DNA of 64,000 bases from Gigaspora rosea (Eukaryota > Glomeromycota > Glomeromycetes > Diversisporales > Gigasporaceae), in contig QKWP01000682.1 in assembly GCA_003550325.1 (NCBI GenBank), forward strand, positions 30,632-94,631, in the 5' to 3' direction. This document shows positions 42,161 to 52,615 of this stretch, one piece after another; position 1 is the first letter of the stretch; each line of letters begins with the position of its first letter. The position numbers and the translations under genes were made by a program. The notes under the pieces are model-generated. The model was given only the letters and a program-made list of their open reading frames with translations, made no database searches and had not been told where the DNA came from.

Positions 42161-43045
42161 ATGCGCATGGTCTAAGCAATTTTATACTCCATACAAAATT
42201 AGTTAAAATCCAAATATTATAAAATCTTTCTAACGTTTGATTAAGTAGGTTTTTTCAGAATTACAGAATATCAGTATGGTATGGGTGAGCTGAACAGTCT
42301 GGTATTAGTGTAAAATACCAATTCTAAAAAACCAAACCTTAATAATATAAAACCAAAATGGTATTGTAATATTTTAATATAGGTATTTTACACCCCTATA
42401 ATATACTGACTGATCTATTTTAATATTGTATGTAACTATAACACTGTAACAGAATTATATGGTACGGAATAAGGGTATTTTACACCCATTTGGTTATCTA
42501 TATAATCTTATCCTAAAATTAGTGCCATACCGGTACCATATTAATCTTCTGTAATTCCCCATACTATACGTATGGTATGGATAACCAGAATTATCATACC
42601 TAAGACGGGCACCATGCGCATGGTCTAAACTAATATGCCCATACAAAATTAGTTAAAATCCAAATATTATAAAATCTTTCTAATGTTTGATTAAGCATAT
42701 TTTTTTTGAATACAGAATATCAGCATTGTATGGGTGAGCTGATCGGTCCGATATTAGTGTAAAATACCAATTCTAAAAAACCAAATCTTAATAATATAAA
42801 ACCAAACTAGTATAGTAGGATTTTAATATAGGTATTTTACACCCCTATGACATACTGACTGATCTATTTTAATATTATATATAACAATAACACTGTAACA
42901 GAATATATAGTATGGAATAATAGTATTTTACACCCCACTTGGTTATCTATATAATCTTATCTTGAAATCTGTGCCATACCGGTACCATATTGATCTGCTG
43001 CAATTCTATATACTATACACAGAAATAGTACAGATGACCAGAATT
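42161..43045. repeat. 453-bp direct tandem duplication
   Basis: ATGCGCATGGTCTAA starts at 42161 and again at 42614. Both units run in the same order through ACAAAATTAGTTAAAATCCA, GTAAAATACCAATTCTAAAA, TAGGTATTTTACACCCC and GCCATACCGGTACCATATT, then diverge near 42600 and 43045. They differ at scattered bases and small indels, so the duplication is old. A GCATGCATGCAT microsatellite precedes unit 1. The units contain inverted TATTTTACACCC / GTGTAAAATA pieces, so each may itself be a TIR repeat. Confidence 0.88.
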
Positions 43046-43645
43046 AAAATAGGGGTATTTTGATCAAATTTAATAATTTGATCATACTGATCTTAGTTTA
43101 TTTAAGATAATTATGATATATTATACATTTCGATACAAGCTTAACCCATTTATGTAGATGCTAATACTTATATGAACGGTTATGGTGCATATAGTAAATT
43201 TGGTTGATTCTTTCAAAAATGTAATAGAGCATATTAATTATGTACGTACGTATGTTCAATATTCTTGATTTGATGTATCAATATACATTAAACAAAAAAA
43301 AAAAACCACACAATCGCTAGTAAATTTATTTGTAGTACATAATATATCATCTTGAAACTGTTATAAAATCATTTAAATATAATCGATCAAATTTCATTGT
43401 GGACATCAGCATGTCCAGGCATCGTTTTATAATATTATGAAAAATAAAGAATCGTAATGATCTCAACCATAAAGGGTTTTAATAATTTTAGACTTACTAG
43501 AATTAGACGTTCATTTTCAGGACTTACATTCCCGTAAAGCAAAGTGATGATAAAGATTCAAATCAAATGTTTTATCAAAAACGGACCAGTGAATCAAAGT
43601 TATTTACTATTAAATCTTGTATATATTTTAAACTGTATAGCGTGC

Positions 43646-43690
43646 ATGCATGCGTGCATGCATGCAGCAACCATGCGCATGCATAGTGCA
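43646..43690. repeat. GCATGC-rich microsatellite
   Basis: Alternating GCATGCATGCGTGCATGCAT, then CATGCGCATGCAT. It is similar to the tract at 42145-42165. Alternating purine-pyrimidine runs of this kind can adopt Z-DNA. Confidence 0.75.
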
Positions 43691-43837
43691 GAAAAATGCC
43701 ATTTTTCCCATCTTTAATAAAGCATCTAACTTTCTTTCCCGTAATATATTACCTTATTAATCAATTTATGTTAAATTTATGCACATTAATTCATCCCTAT
43801 TTTCACCTTTAGGTATTGTTTAACACAAAAGTTATTA

Positions 43838-43988
43838 GGGCAGTGTCATTAATCACCTGATTATTTTTTATTAGAGGCCTACCCCCCTCCCTCTTTCTTA
43901 ATATATAAATAGTCAGGTTCTTATATATAACTTCAACTTTTTTTACCCCCCACTCCCCTAAAAAATCACCTGATTTTTGTTACTCCCC
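43838..43988. mobile_element. Harbinger/Tourist-like MITE, 151 bp, TTA TSD
   Basis: The left end GGGCAGTGTCATTAATCACC and the complement of the right end GGGGAGTAACAAAAATCAGG align over about 30 bases. TTA flanks both sides (43835-43837 and 43989-43991). The internal CCCCCCACTCCCCTAAAA block matches the related MITE at 12119-12267. Confidence 0.8.
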
Positions 43989-43999
43989 TTATCATACAT

Positions 44000-45020
44000 T
44001 AGATTCAATTTTAGATATTACATGAATTATAATTAATACATTAACCGCATACATATCCCATTCCAATCCAATTGACTATTTATATGTATGTCCACCTCAC
44101 GTTGTACAATAACCAGCTCTACCTAATCTTGCTATAAATCTAAAGCATTAGCAATTTTACGATTTTGTATTATTCTAAATCAACAATGACTTTATCACAT
44201 TTATTAATTAATTAAATTAACATAAATTATTATATATATTAAATAAATAAATAATTAATTAAATTGATCATATTATTTAATCATATATATTGATCTAACT
44301 TAATACATTAATCAATTAATTGTCGATTATTAGGCCAGACCAATTTAATTCGGTAGTTTACATTACCCCTCCCCTCTTTTTCTCTTACTTATAGAAATCA
44401 CTTAATAAATTCGACAAAGAATCTGATTTGTCATTTGATCAGACAAACCAATCAAATTCTTTTATTGGATTCATGGATGGAGGTACTGTACTTAAATGCT
44501 TTTAGCAAACTTTTATCGAATATATAAAATATACGGCTTGTATGACATTTTGGTAACAATAAAAAGAGTGTTATTGTGTTGGAATTATCATGATTTTTAT
44601 CATAGTTTCTATAAAAAAATTCTTTACAAACCTACTCAACACATTATACATTTTAGAGTTGAGTTGCATCGAAATTATCTTGATTCCTATTATGAATTAT
44701 TGTAATAATTCTCATACAAAGTTTGCTCGCAATTCTAATAATCACAATTTACGATTAGAGTTGATATTAAGTAGTTCACATGGAATTCTTATAATTTCTA
44801 TTATGAGTTACAATTACAAACCTTACTATGTGTTGCGTAATTTCTTAAGAGCACTTGCACTTAGTAAAAGGGAACAAACAATGATGAGATTTATAATGAT
44901 TTGAAAACAGCAAAGGTGAAACGAAAATATAATTCGAGTGACTCACGTGATCATGCGATCGATCAGGATTATCACGGAATCAGAGTGTTGGACGGGGTTA
45001 ATAAAATCAGGTACAAAGAG
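44000..45020. other. No gene recognised
   Basis: The frames at 44496-44904 show no motif; Ile/Tyr/Leu-rich translations are what this composition yields. CACGTGATCATGCGATCGAT at 44946 is a palindrome-rich spot resembling the flank of the hairpins at 11003 and 20068. Confidence 0.4.
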
Positions 45021-45028
45021 TACAGTTG

Positions 45029-45135
45029 CATCTAAAGAGCCCCTATCTAAGGTAGCGTCTGACTAAAATTAAGCCCCATCTTCATGCATGCATTAAGTCA
45101 AAATTTTAGTCAGCACTACCTTAGATGTACTAATG
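45029..45135. repeat. Small inverted-repeat element (TCTAAGGTAGTG...)
   Basis: TATCTAAGGTAGCGTCTGAC and the complement of the right side ACATCTAAGGTAGTGCTGAC pair, as do GACTAAAATT and AATTTTAGTC. The left edge contains a 15-base extra piece. It is probably a MITE; TSD not resolved. Confidence 0.6.
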
Positions 45136-45711
45136 TTAGACCACACAAAGTTAATTTGTCGTTTTACATTACATGAGTTTCAAAATTCTTGGTTAGTCAA
45201 AATATTAACTGGAGAACTTAATGCCATGTAGAATTAAGATTAGAAAATGCAATGATCCTAAACTTTCTGAAGAGAAATTGAACGAGCATAAAAGACGAGC
45301 GAATGGAGCCCGATAATTTCTAATCAAGAAAAAAATATAAAGTTTACTATATACGTAGCCACCGAATTAAATTTGTCTTGAAAATTATCGTTAACTACCC
45401 CAATTTAGTGTTTTTGATAATTATGTTCATATATCCAGTTTTGGATCATGATTTTATATAAGATCATTATAACAAATACGTAATCATCGGTAGTATGATC
45501 GATTAACGTAAATCTGAAACACTCTAAGGGAAAAGATAAGTTATAGCTGTGTTCAAATTATTAAACTATTTTGCTTAAGCAGTAAAGGAAACAGTTCCGA
45601 TTAACAAATTATGTAATAAATATATTGTTCTATAAGAATTTGCTTGATTACCCCTTTTACTAGACAAGCCCTTTTCTAATTCGTAGTGAATAATCGTAAA
45701 AAAAAAACATC

Positions 45712-45719
45712 TATAAATA
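45712..45719 (+). promoter_or_regulatory. TATA-like box upstream of the 45794 gene
   Basis: TATAAATA lies 75 bases before the ATG, followed by a C/T- and A-rich leader without upstream ATG until the start. Position and sequence suit a core promoter, but many TATA-like strings occur in such AT-rich DNA. Confidence 0.4.
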
Positions 45720-45793
45720 CCTTAAACTTTTCATATCATTAAAAACTCAAACATATTATTACGATCTAAAATAATATATATAATATATATATA

Positions 45794-47325
45794 ATGCCCT
45801 GTTATTTGGACACCATCGTAAAAATCAAACATGTCAAACAAAATGAAACAAAAGATGCGAAATCAATTTCTGTATGGGCTATTGGAATGTACCCCACGGG
45901 ACTTGAAAATAATGAAATAGAAATTGGTTTGTATGTACCATGTAATCGTGATGATCAAGATCATGATTCACAAGCTATGTTTAGAAGAGATGAATACTAT
46001 TCTGTTAGTAGAAAAATTGTACCGAATCGATATGCTGGTTGTGTTAAACCCAAGGTAGTAATTGTATAATGATAAGTAATTAAATAATTATATTTATAAA
46101 TTATATATATATTATGTTAAATAATTTATATAAATTATAATAAGTATGAATTTTATTAACAATAATAAAATAAACATATAATAATAATATTAATAATAAT
46201 ACAATACAGTCAACCCTCCATAAATGCAACTCATAGGGACATGCCTACAACATGCATTTAGGGAGGGTTGCATTTAGAGAGAGCTAATTAAATTGCAGCT
46301 TTTAAAAATTAGATCATCAAGTTTGTGTAACTTCTACCAAAACTGTATAACCTATCTTAAATACTAAAATTTGATTGGCCACGTGCATTTAGGGAGGTTA
46401 GTGTAATATAAAATGTTATTCAAGAGAACATGCATTTACAGAATATAGAACGTGCATTTAGCACTAATAACATTTTACGGAATAGAAAAAAATGTGCATT
46501 TAGAGAGGTATTGCATTTATGGAGGTTGCATTTATGGAGAGTTGACTGTACCACTTTATTAGATGTCAGTTGCCACTTCGACTCACTTAACTATTGCCGG
46601 TAGAGCTTTAGAATCTAATAAATGTCCTCTAAAAGTATCCTTGATAGGATCAGCACAAGGGAATCCAACTGCGATTGACATTGATAATTCTGTTATTGAA
46701 ATGATTATAACTGACTATATTAGTCGAGATTATGAATATATGATCTATATAGTGTTTTCACATAACAACCCACGATTTGAACATCTCAAAACAAACACCC
46801 AACTACAAGATTCGACTATTTTTGTTGTTGGCCAAATGGAAGTGATCAACAATAAGTTCTATGTCAACGCGAAAGATATTAACTACATTGATATTAAAAA
46901 AAAATTTCAGAAACAGATTCTCCTCAAATCCAATCAACTCCGACCAATACAACAAGATCCAAACTCCTAAGCATCCACCAGAATATTACTAAAAACTTGA
47001 AAGAAACATCTGTTATCCAAATACCAATGTTAACAGCTTTGAGTAATATTGAAAGTGTACTTTCAGTAAAACGCAAGAGGTCTGAAGAAACCAGTGAACT
47101 CATTAATGTAGATTTCATTAATAACAATGATGATTACAAGTCCGAAACAAATGAAGCTAGCTCTATCAAAGCTGATCAAGAGGAACCTGAGGATCTGGTC
47201 AAAAAAAACAAATCACAAAAAAATCTACGCGCACTCAAATAAAGGAACGTCCAATTAGAACTACACATAGCCCTAAAAAGCTATGTCATACAACTGTAGA
47301 AGATGATAAATCTGATAAAGAATAG
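45794..47325 (+). CDS. Uncharacterised fungal protein, two exons, homopolymer frameshifts in the tail
   Basis: Exon 1 (45794-46054, 87 codons) reads MPCYLDTIVKIKHVKQNE, SISVWAIGMYPTGLENNEIE, IGLYVPCNRDDQDHDSQAMF and VPNRYAGCVKPK. A GTAGTA donor follows; the acceptor TTATTAG ends at 46562 and exon 2 continues in phase 0 as MSVATSTHLTIAGRALESNK, CPLKVSLIGSAQGNP and TIFVVGQMEVINNKFYVNAK. I recall similar MPCYLD... proteins of unknown function in arbuscular mycorrhizal fungi. The short beta-rich segments could form OB-like folds; that is inference. The exon 2 frame stops at 46971, but a single-base slip in an A run near 46900 opens ISETDSPQIQSTPTNTTRSK and continues to 47242. A second slip near 47213 extends it to the stop at 47325. 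The tail is Lys/Glu/Ser-rich and probably disordered. Either both slips are assembly errors or the gene has recently decayed. Confidence 0.7.
46055..46562 (+). other. Intron of the 45794 gene, mostly a MITE
   Basis: The intron begins GTAGTA directly after codon AAG and ends TTATTAG directly before ATGTCA, both in phase 0. About two thirds of its 508 bases are a pogo-type MITE (46207-46548). The remainder is AT-rich. The joined protein reads through smoothly (KPK then MSVATSTH), and the element lies well away from both splice sites. Confidence 0.7.
46207..46548. mobile_element. pogo/Tc1-mariner-type MITE, copy 2 (342 bp), inside an intron
   Basis: The ends are CAGTCAACCCTCCATAAATG on the left and the complement CAGTCAACTCTCCATAAATG on the right, with TA on both sides (46205-46206 and 46549-46550). 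It is the inverted partner of 11168-11508. Its right end lies 14 bases from the splice acceptor of the host gene, so it could influence branch-point choice. Confidence 0.92.
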
Positions 47326-47329
47326 TTAC

Positions 47330-48330
47330 TTCAACTAGATTTACTTTACTACTTCGTTTACAAATCTACATATGCATTACGAGTAGCAAGTCAACTTGAA
47401 ATTATTAAATTAGATTAAAAAAAGACAAAAATCTAAATATAGTTACCTCGCCTCAATCTGAACGAATTCTGACTTAAATTTAGTTTCATTATTATTCGCA
47501 ACAAATATAATGTAACAAAAATATGTAATAACTTTGTAAATAAATAAAAATATGTGCTGTAGAAAGCACGTAATTATTATTTTATGTTATGATATTACTT
47601 AAATAAACTGTATTAAAAAAAAACTTTAAAAAAAATTATTTGTTTCATAAACTGTATAATACGTACGTACTTATTTATTAGAGTCTAAGTGTTTTAGTAT
47701 CTAAATTATTACACAAACTTTTAAAACCAATATTACCTTTTTTTCCTGATATTATTCTAAACTATAAAATTTTCAAATATCATGTAAGTAATTATTCGAA
47801 TTCTTATAAAATTAATGCTATGTACAAGTATAATAACTTTAGAAGGGTGGCGCGAAGTGCCACCTATTGCACTAGTAGTTGTCAAAAATTTAATGAGCAA
47901 GGTTTTGAAAGCAGATATTTTTGAAATGGGAACAATATCAGGTAGTGATCATGAATTGCCCTTAGCTGAAATTTCATAGGCAAAGCAGTATTTAAAATTC
48001 AGATTCAAAATTACTTGCACAAATACAAGTAATATATAGGTTTTAGATGCACAAGCAATTCATTGCTTGCACATGTGTGCATATAAAAAAAAATTTTACT
48101 TGCACATATGTACATATAAAAAATTATTATTTGAGATAGATAAATATAGTAAACTCTTGATTTACAAATTATCATTATATTTATAGTGTTAACCTGTAAA
48201 ATATCACAAAAACGGACATAACGTTTGAACCAGTGATCCAAATTCGATGAAACAACCACCATTCGACTCAGCGCGATGAGACGGTTCGAATAAGCTATAG
48301 TACGTCCCTGTACGACCTCTGGTTGCCAAG
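47330..48330. other. No gene recognised; one GC hairpin and a shared repeat module
   Basis: AT-rich DNA. At 47846-47864 GGTGGC and GCCACC pair around GCGAAGT, a GC-rich hairpin like those at 11033 and 20076. At 48218-48285 the sequence AGTGATCCAAATTCGATGAA, then ACCATTCGACTC and CGATGAGACGGTTCGAAT, resembles a module found three more times between 58790 and 60080. Confidence 0.45.
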
Positions 48331-48334
48331 ATAG

Positions 48335-48695
48335 GAGTTGTCAAATATTTACTCCTATACTTATTAATAGACCAACGATCTGATTGGCTAGGCTATTGCT
48401 GCGGACAAAAATCGTAGATCTGACATATCTAAAAGATGTCATATTTATAGCTTATATTCTAGATATTTTATTTATTACATATATATTATTTATTACATAT
48501 ATTATATTTATACTAGTTATACTATATATTTATTAATATTACACATGTAAAAGATATTGACCGTTACATTTGTAAAATTTCAAAAAGTATAAAAGCGGCC
48601 GATGTGGACCTCAAGTTCAACATCGAGTCTTCATACTCTTTCAATAATAAAAACAACTATTAACTACACAAATCAAACAGTTATTAGTATCCTCA
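48335..48695 (+). mobile_element. Possible solo LTR (weak)
   Basis: The segment starts TGTCAAATATTTACTCC, has TATAAAAG at 48588, a less AT-rich leader (CGGCCGATGTGGACCTCAAG) and AATAAAA near 48643, and could end AATCAAACA. TG...CA ends with a promoter and polyadenylation signal in about 350 bases is LTR-like. No clear 5-bp target duplication and no internal gag-pol are present. It could instead be an ordinary promoter whose gene has been lost. Confidence 0.3.
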
Positions 48696-48699
48696 TATA

Positions 48700-49530
48700 C
48701 TTTTAATTGTAGCCTCTTTCGTAATTGCAAATTGGCTTAAATCTTCTTTGTTAAGTTTTCTTAAAAACGCCATACTGACTTAGATATACCACAGTAACAA
48801 AGTTTGAAGTTACACAAAGTATTCACTGTCTAAGATCACTCTAGTTACCTAATATCTTTGAAGAAGTGGATATAGGATAACAACGTTTATTATTTAACTA
48901 AAAGAGACTATTTCATCAACTAAAATAGTGCAGAATAAGATGTTGACTATTAACTAAATTAATACAAATACAGTTGCCCTCATAAATAATTACCTACTAT
49001 TTATTTATATTAAAAACACCTCTATATAGTCACGATTATATTTATAATCGTTATTGTTTTAGAATTTGTTGCCTAATTTTAATAATAAAATTACTTTTTT
49101 ACAATCATATTTATATATAAAAATAGATAATTTCTATATAGAAAAGTTGCAATTTTTATTAATTAAATAAGCTTTTTGCAATAAAAAATTGTTCAAAACG
49201 ATAAAATATAACTACTCTGAAATTTTTATGCAAATTAGATAACTTCTTATTAGAATTGTTTTTATTTTACTTATCACAAAAATAGCTAAAAAAAACTTGT
49301 AATTTTTTTTGTAAAAACATAAAATAAAAATATATTAACAAAATATTAACTGATTTATATAATAATTTTAAAATAGATATATTTTATTTTTCTGAAAACT
49401 TTTTTTATTGCATAAAAATCTGATTTGCTTAGTATTATTTTGTCTTTTTATATAGCAAACAATTAATGATTGTATATAAAATTTTTTATAATAAATTTTA
49501 AAAAACTTTATATATAATTATTAAATATTG
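48700..49530. other. AT-rich, no gene recognised
   Basis: Neither strand shows a coding motif or a repeat with identifiable ends. Confidence 0.4.
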
Positions 49531-49898
49531 CTATAGTCGTCCTCCCTTATAATCACGCAGTTGGGTATGCCTAATCGGGTGATTATAAAGAAGTGTGACT
49601 TTATCAAAATACCTCCATATAAGCATATAATTATAAATGTGATTTAATAGAGGTAGGTATATATATGTACTGTATTACCATAAATCACCTGCATTATTAA
49701 TAATATGAACTCTTGGCTATTTGGTTTATATACGGCGATTTATGTTATCTTTTTTAAATATACAGTACTGTAGTCTTTATTTTTACTTCTTAATCAAGAC
49801 GTGGGAACGAGATCCAAGATTTATATGCCAATATGATAATTTAATAAAAGCTAAGTACTATACAAGTGAAATTCCATTTCATTTTGGTTCAAATAGAA

Positions 49899-50032
49899 TT
49901 CCCAGCAACCATTTTATTGATAGCCATTTCGTTGACAGCCTCTAACCAGCCCTAACTATAAAGCGAGCCAACTCTAACTCATATTAGACAATTATGTTAG
50001 AAAATAGCTATCAGCAAAATGGTTGTTGGCGA
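49899..50032. mobile_element. Small foldback MITE, 134 bp
   Basis: TTCCCAGCAACCATTTT on the left pairs with AAAATGGTTGTTGGCGAA on the right, and GATAGCCATTTCG pairs with AAATAGCTATC inside. Its motif resembles the CCAACA-type units of the foldback at 13035-13320. It lies in the 5' flank of the pogo-type element. Confidence 0.7.
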
Positions 50033-51559
50033 ATACCTTTCATTTTTTTTTGTATGCATTTGAAGGTTAATTACGCAAATTATTTTGTTTTTTAGGTACA
50101 TCGAGGTTCCAAATAAGGCTTTTAACCTGATTACAGAGAGCAGTTCTTACAAACAATAGTATTTAATGACATTGATAAAATCCACACACCCTAACACTAG
50201 CCCTGGCCATGGTACGCCAGTAAGAACCTTCTTGGATTTTCAGTACTGTATTGATTTTATTTACGATATAGGGTTTTCTCACTTGAATTTAATACTTTAC
50301 CTGGTGATTAGTGTGAAAATGTTAAATTGCTTGATCGAGTTAAGTCTCAAACTTTTAGCGTAATGGACGTATTTTAACACACCGAACATAGTACTTTATT
50401 CAAATTTTTTTACAAAAATAACCAAATTCTTTTCTCTTTACTACAGATAAAATAATTTATGCCGTAAAAATATTTATTTTATTTGGATATACTGTATACA
50501 AAAATTTCATATCACAATTTGATATCATAATCTTCCTCATCTTCCTTATCTTCCTCATTATTTAATGGTGTAAAAAATCACCAATAGATGTTTGATGCTT
50601 AGATTCAATATATTTTCGATTTACTAAGGTCAAGTATTTTCAAAAAATTTTGAGATCTTCAAATTTAATATTTGCATCAATTTGTTGTTCAAAAAAACCA
50701 ATAAACTTATTTAAGCCTTTTAGACCTTCTAAAATAGAAATTTCCGGTTGTTCCTCATCCGAGTTATTAGGATCTCCATTTTCACACTAATTTGCTTCAT
50801 CCAAAATGATTTCAACAATTTCTGAATCTTCGAGTTTCTCCTCAGTTTCGATATGCAAATCATTGAGATTTAAGTATGTGTTTAGTTGGTTTTTTATTTC
50901 CAGATCTGGATCTTGGACGGTTAAATCTATCACTAGCATGTCGATGTCCTGTTCTTGCTGTTCTAACGATATGTTCTGTCTATCAGTAGCAACTTCTATT
51001 TCTTCACGAGAAATTGGTACAAGAATTCCAGTCTTCCTCCAACAGTTGACAATTACTGAATTTTCAATATCATTCCAACATTCAGAGACGTAGTAGATGG
51101 CATCCTTAATATTTAACTTGTTTCTAAAAAATTGAAATAATATTAGAATTAAAAAGTTACTTACTTAAGGCCATACAAAATTAATTTTGTAGCCCGGCTG
51201 GGTAAAATTTATATTTTAATAACTAGGTCAGTTTTGAATTTTTTTTTTAAAATAACATTAGCTGGTTATTTAAATTTTCATATTATGAAACTAGACATTA
51301 ATTTGTATGGCCTAATTAAAGCAATAATTCTAACTTTTTTAAGTCTTCGTTGTTTTCAATTTGTGTTAATATATGACAAATATACTTTTGTTTATATTTA
51401 GATTTAAAACTTTTGATAATCCCGGCATCCATGGGCTGAAGGTGAGCGGTAGTGTTTGGGAATAAAAATTCAAGCCTATATTAGTTTATTTTATATTTGA
51501 ATAGTCAGGAATGGGATGTGGTTGACCATAACCACTACCGTAATGGCCCTGACTACCAC

Positions 51560-51670
51560 CAGTAACATGTTTACTACTACCACGATTACCACGATTACCA
51601 CGATTACCATGACTACCATGACTACCATGACTACCACGACTATCACGACTACCATGACTATTATTTGCAC
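51560..51670 (-). repeat. 9-bp minisatellite inside the DDE domain (Gly-Ser-His / Gly-Asn-Arg)
   Basis: The plus strand repeats ACCACGATT and ACCATGACT units, encoding GSHGSHGSHGNRGNRGNRGS on the minus strand between the second and third catalytic Asp. Just upstream GRGRPRL is an AT-hook-like motif. Slippage of a short in-frame unit explains the expansion. Confidence 0.88.
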
Positions 51671-52335
51671 TTTGATTGGTTCTAGTTAACCTTGGCCGAC
51701 CTCGACCTTGTCGATTTCCATGTAGAACAGGTGTCACTTCAGGTTCTAAATTATCATCAGATATTTCTTCATCTAAATCTGAATTTGATTCATGTGATTC
51801 AGGAACATTAGTTTGATCATGGAAATGCGATGAGGCATTATCGACTAATAATAGGACTTGACAATTTTGAATACGAAATCTCTGGTCCAAATCTTTTAAC
51901 AATTCAGAAAATATGTCATTTCGCATCCATGCCCGCGAATTGGCACGATAGATAACAGGTAAAGAATTATAATTCATGTGCAAAAGTGCACGAGGAGAAA
52001 TTGAAGACCCGATTACTAATGGTTTTAATTTTTCCGTCTCAGCTGTATTACATGCTAGCATAATAGTAATCCACAAGCGATCCTAATTATCATACAAAAA
52101 TTTAATTAAAAATTAAAATAATTAGGTCATAAAAAAATTAATTAATAACCCAGTTAGTAGAGAACAGAGCATAAAGATTTTGGGCATTCTCTATACGGTA
52201 TGCGTTTCACTAAAATTTGCATATACAAAAATTAACAAAATTTTAGGGGCATGTCCCTGAATTAAAGAAACTAAAGGCATGCTCAAGAGAACATATCTTT
52301 AAGATAAAGCCGTGCTCTGAACTCTACCGGTTGAA

Positions 52336-52615
52336 TGGATTTTTTTTTTAATGTAGCTTTTTACACAAATTCTGGGGCAACTAATAAAATTGATCGATAA
52401 CTATTTGGCCAAATGCGATACATTTTTAAATTCCGTGTTATCGTCATTGGATTTGGTAGTACAGTAATGCTGATAACACTGAATTCAAAAACTTATCGAA
52501 TTCGGCCAAACAATCATCGATCAAATTTTTTTTTTATTATTTTTTTTTTCATCGATTGATTTTTATCAGTTGTTCTGGAATTTATAAGAACAGCTTTAAA
52601 AAAAAAAGTCGCCCA
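52336..52615. repeat. Long imperfect palindrome (about 280 bp) inside the transposase gene
   Basis: The arms share, in inverted order, AAATTC(T/C)(G/A)G(G/A)(G/A)CAACT, AAT(T/C)GATCGAT, TTTGGCC(A/G)AAT(G/T)CGATA and AATTC(C/A)GTGTTATC, centred near 52455. Nearly the whole segment folds as one hairpin. It splits the transposase between its first catalytic Asp block and the IGSSIS block, so it is either a foldback MITE or part of an intron (an ATAATTAG acceptor lies just before the coding resumes at 52084). Confidence 0.75.

Noticed and set aside
42140-43690. A CRISPR-like or regularly spaced array at the GCATGC tracts
   Set aside because: The spacing is a single 453-bp duplication plus microsatellites; no short direct repeats with unique spacers.
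48335-48695. A confident LTR retrotransposon
   Set aside because: TG...CA ends, a TATA box and a polyadenylation signal are present, but there is no target duplication, partner LTR or gag-pol, so it is kept only as a weak feature.
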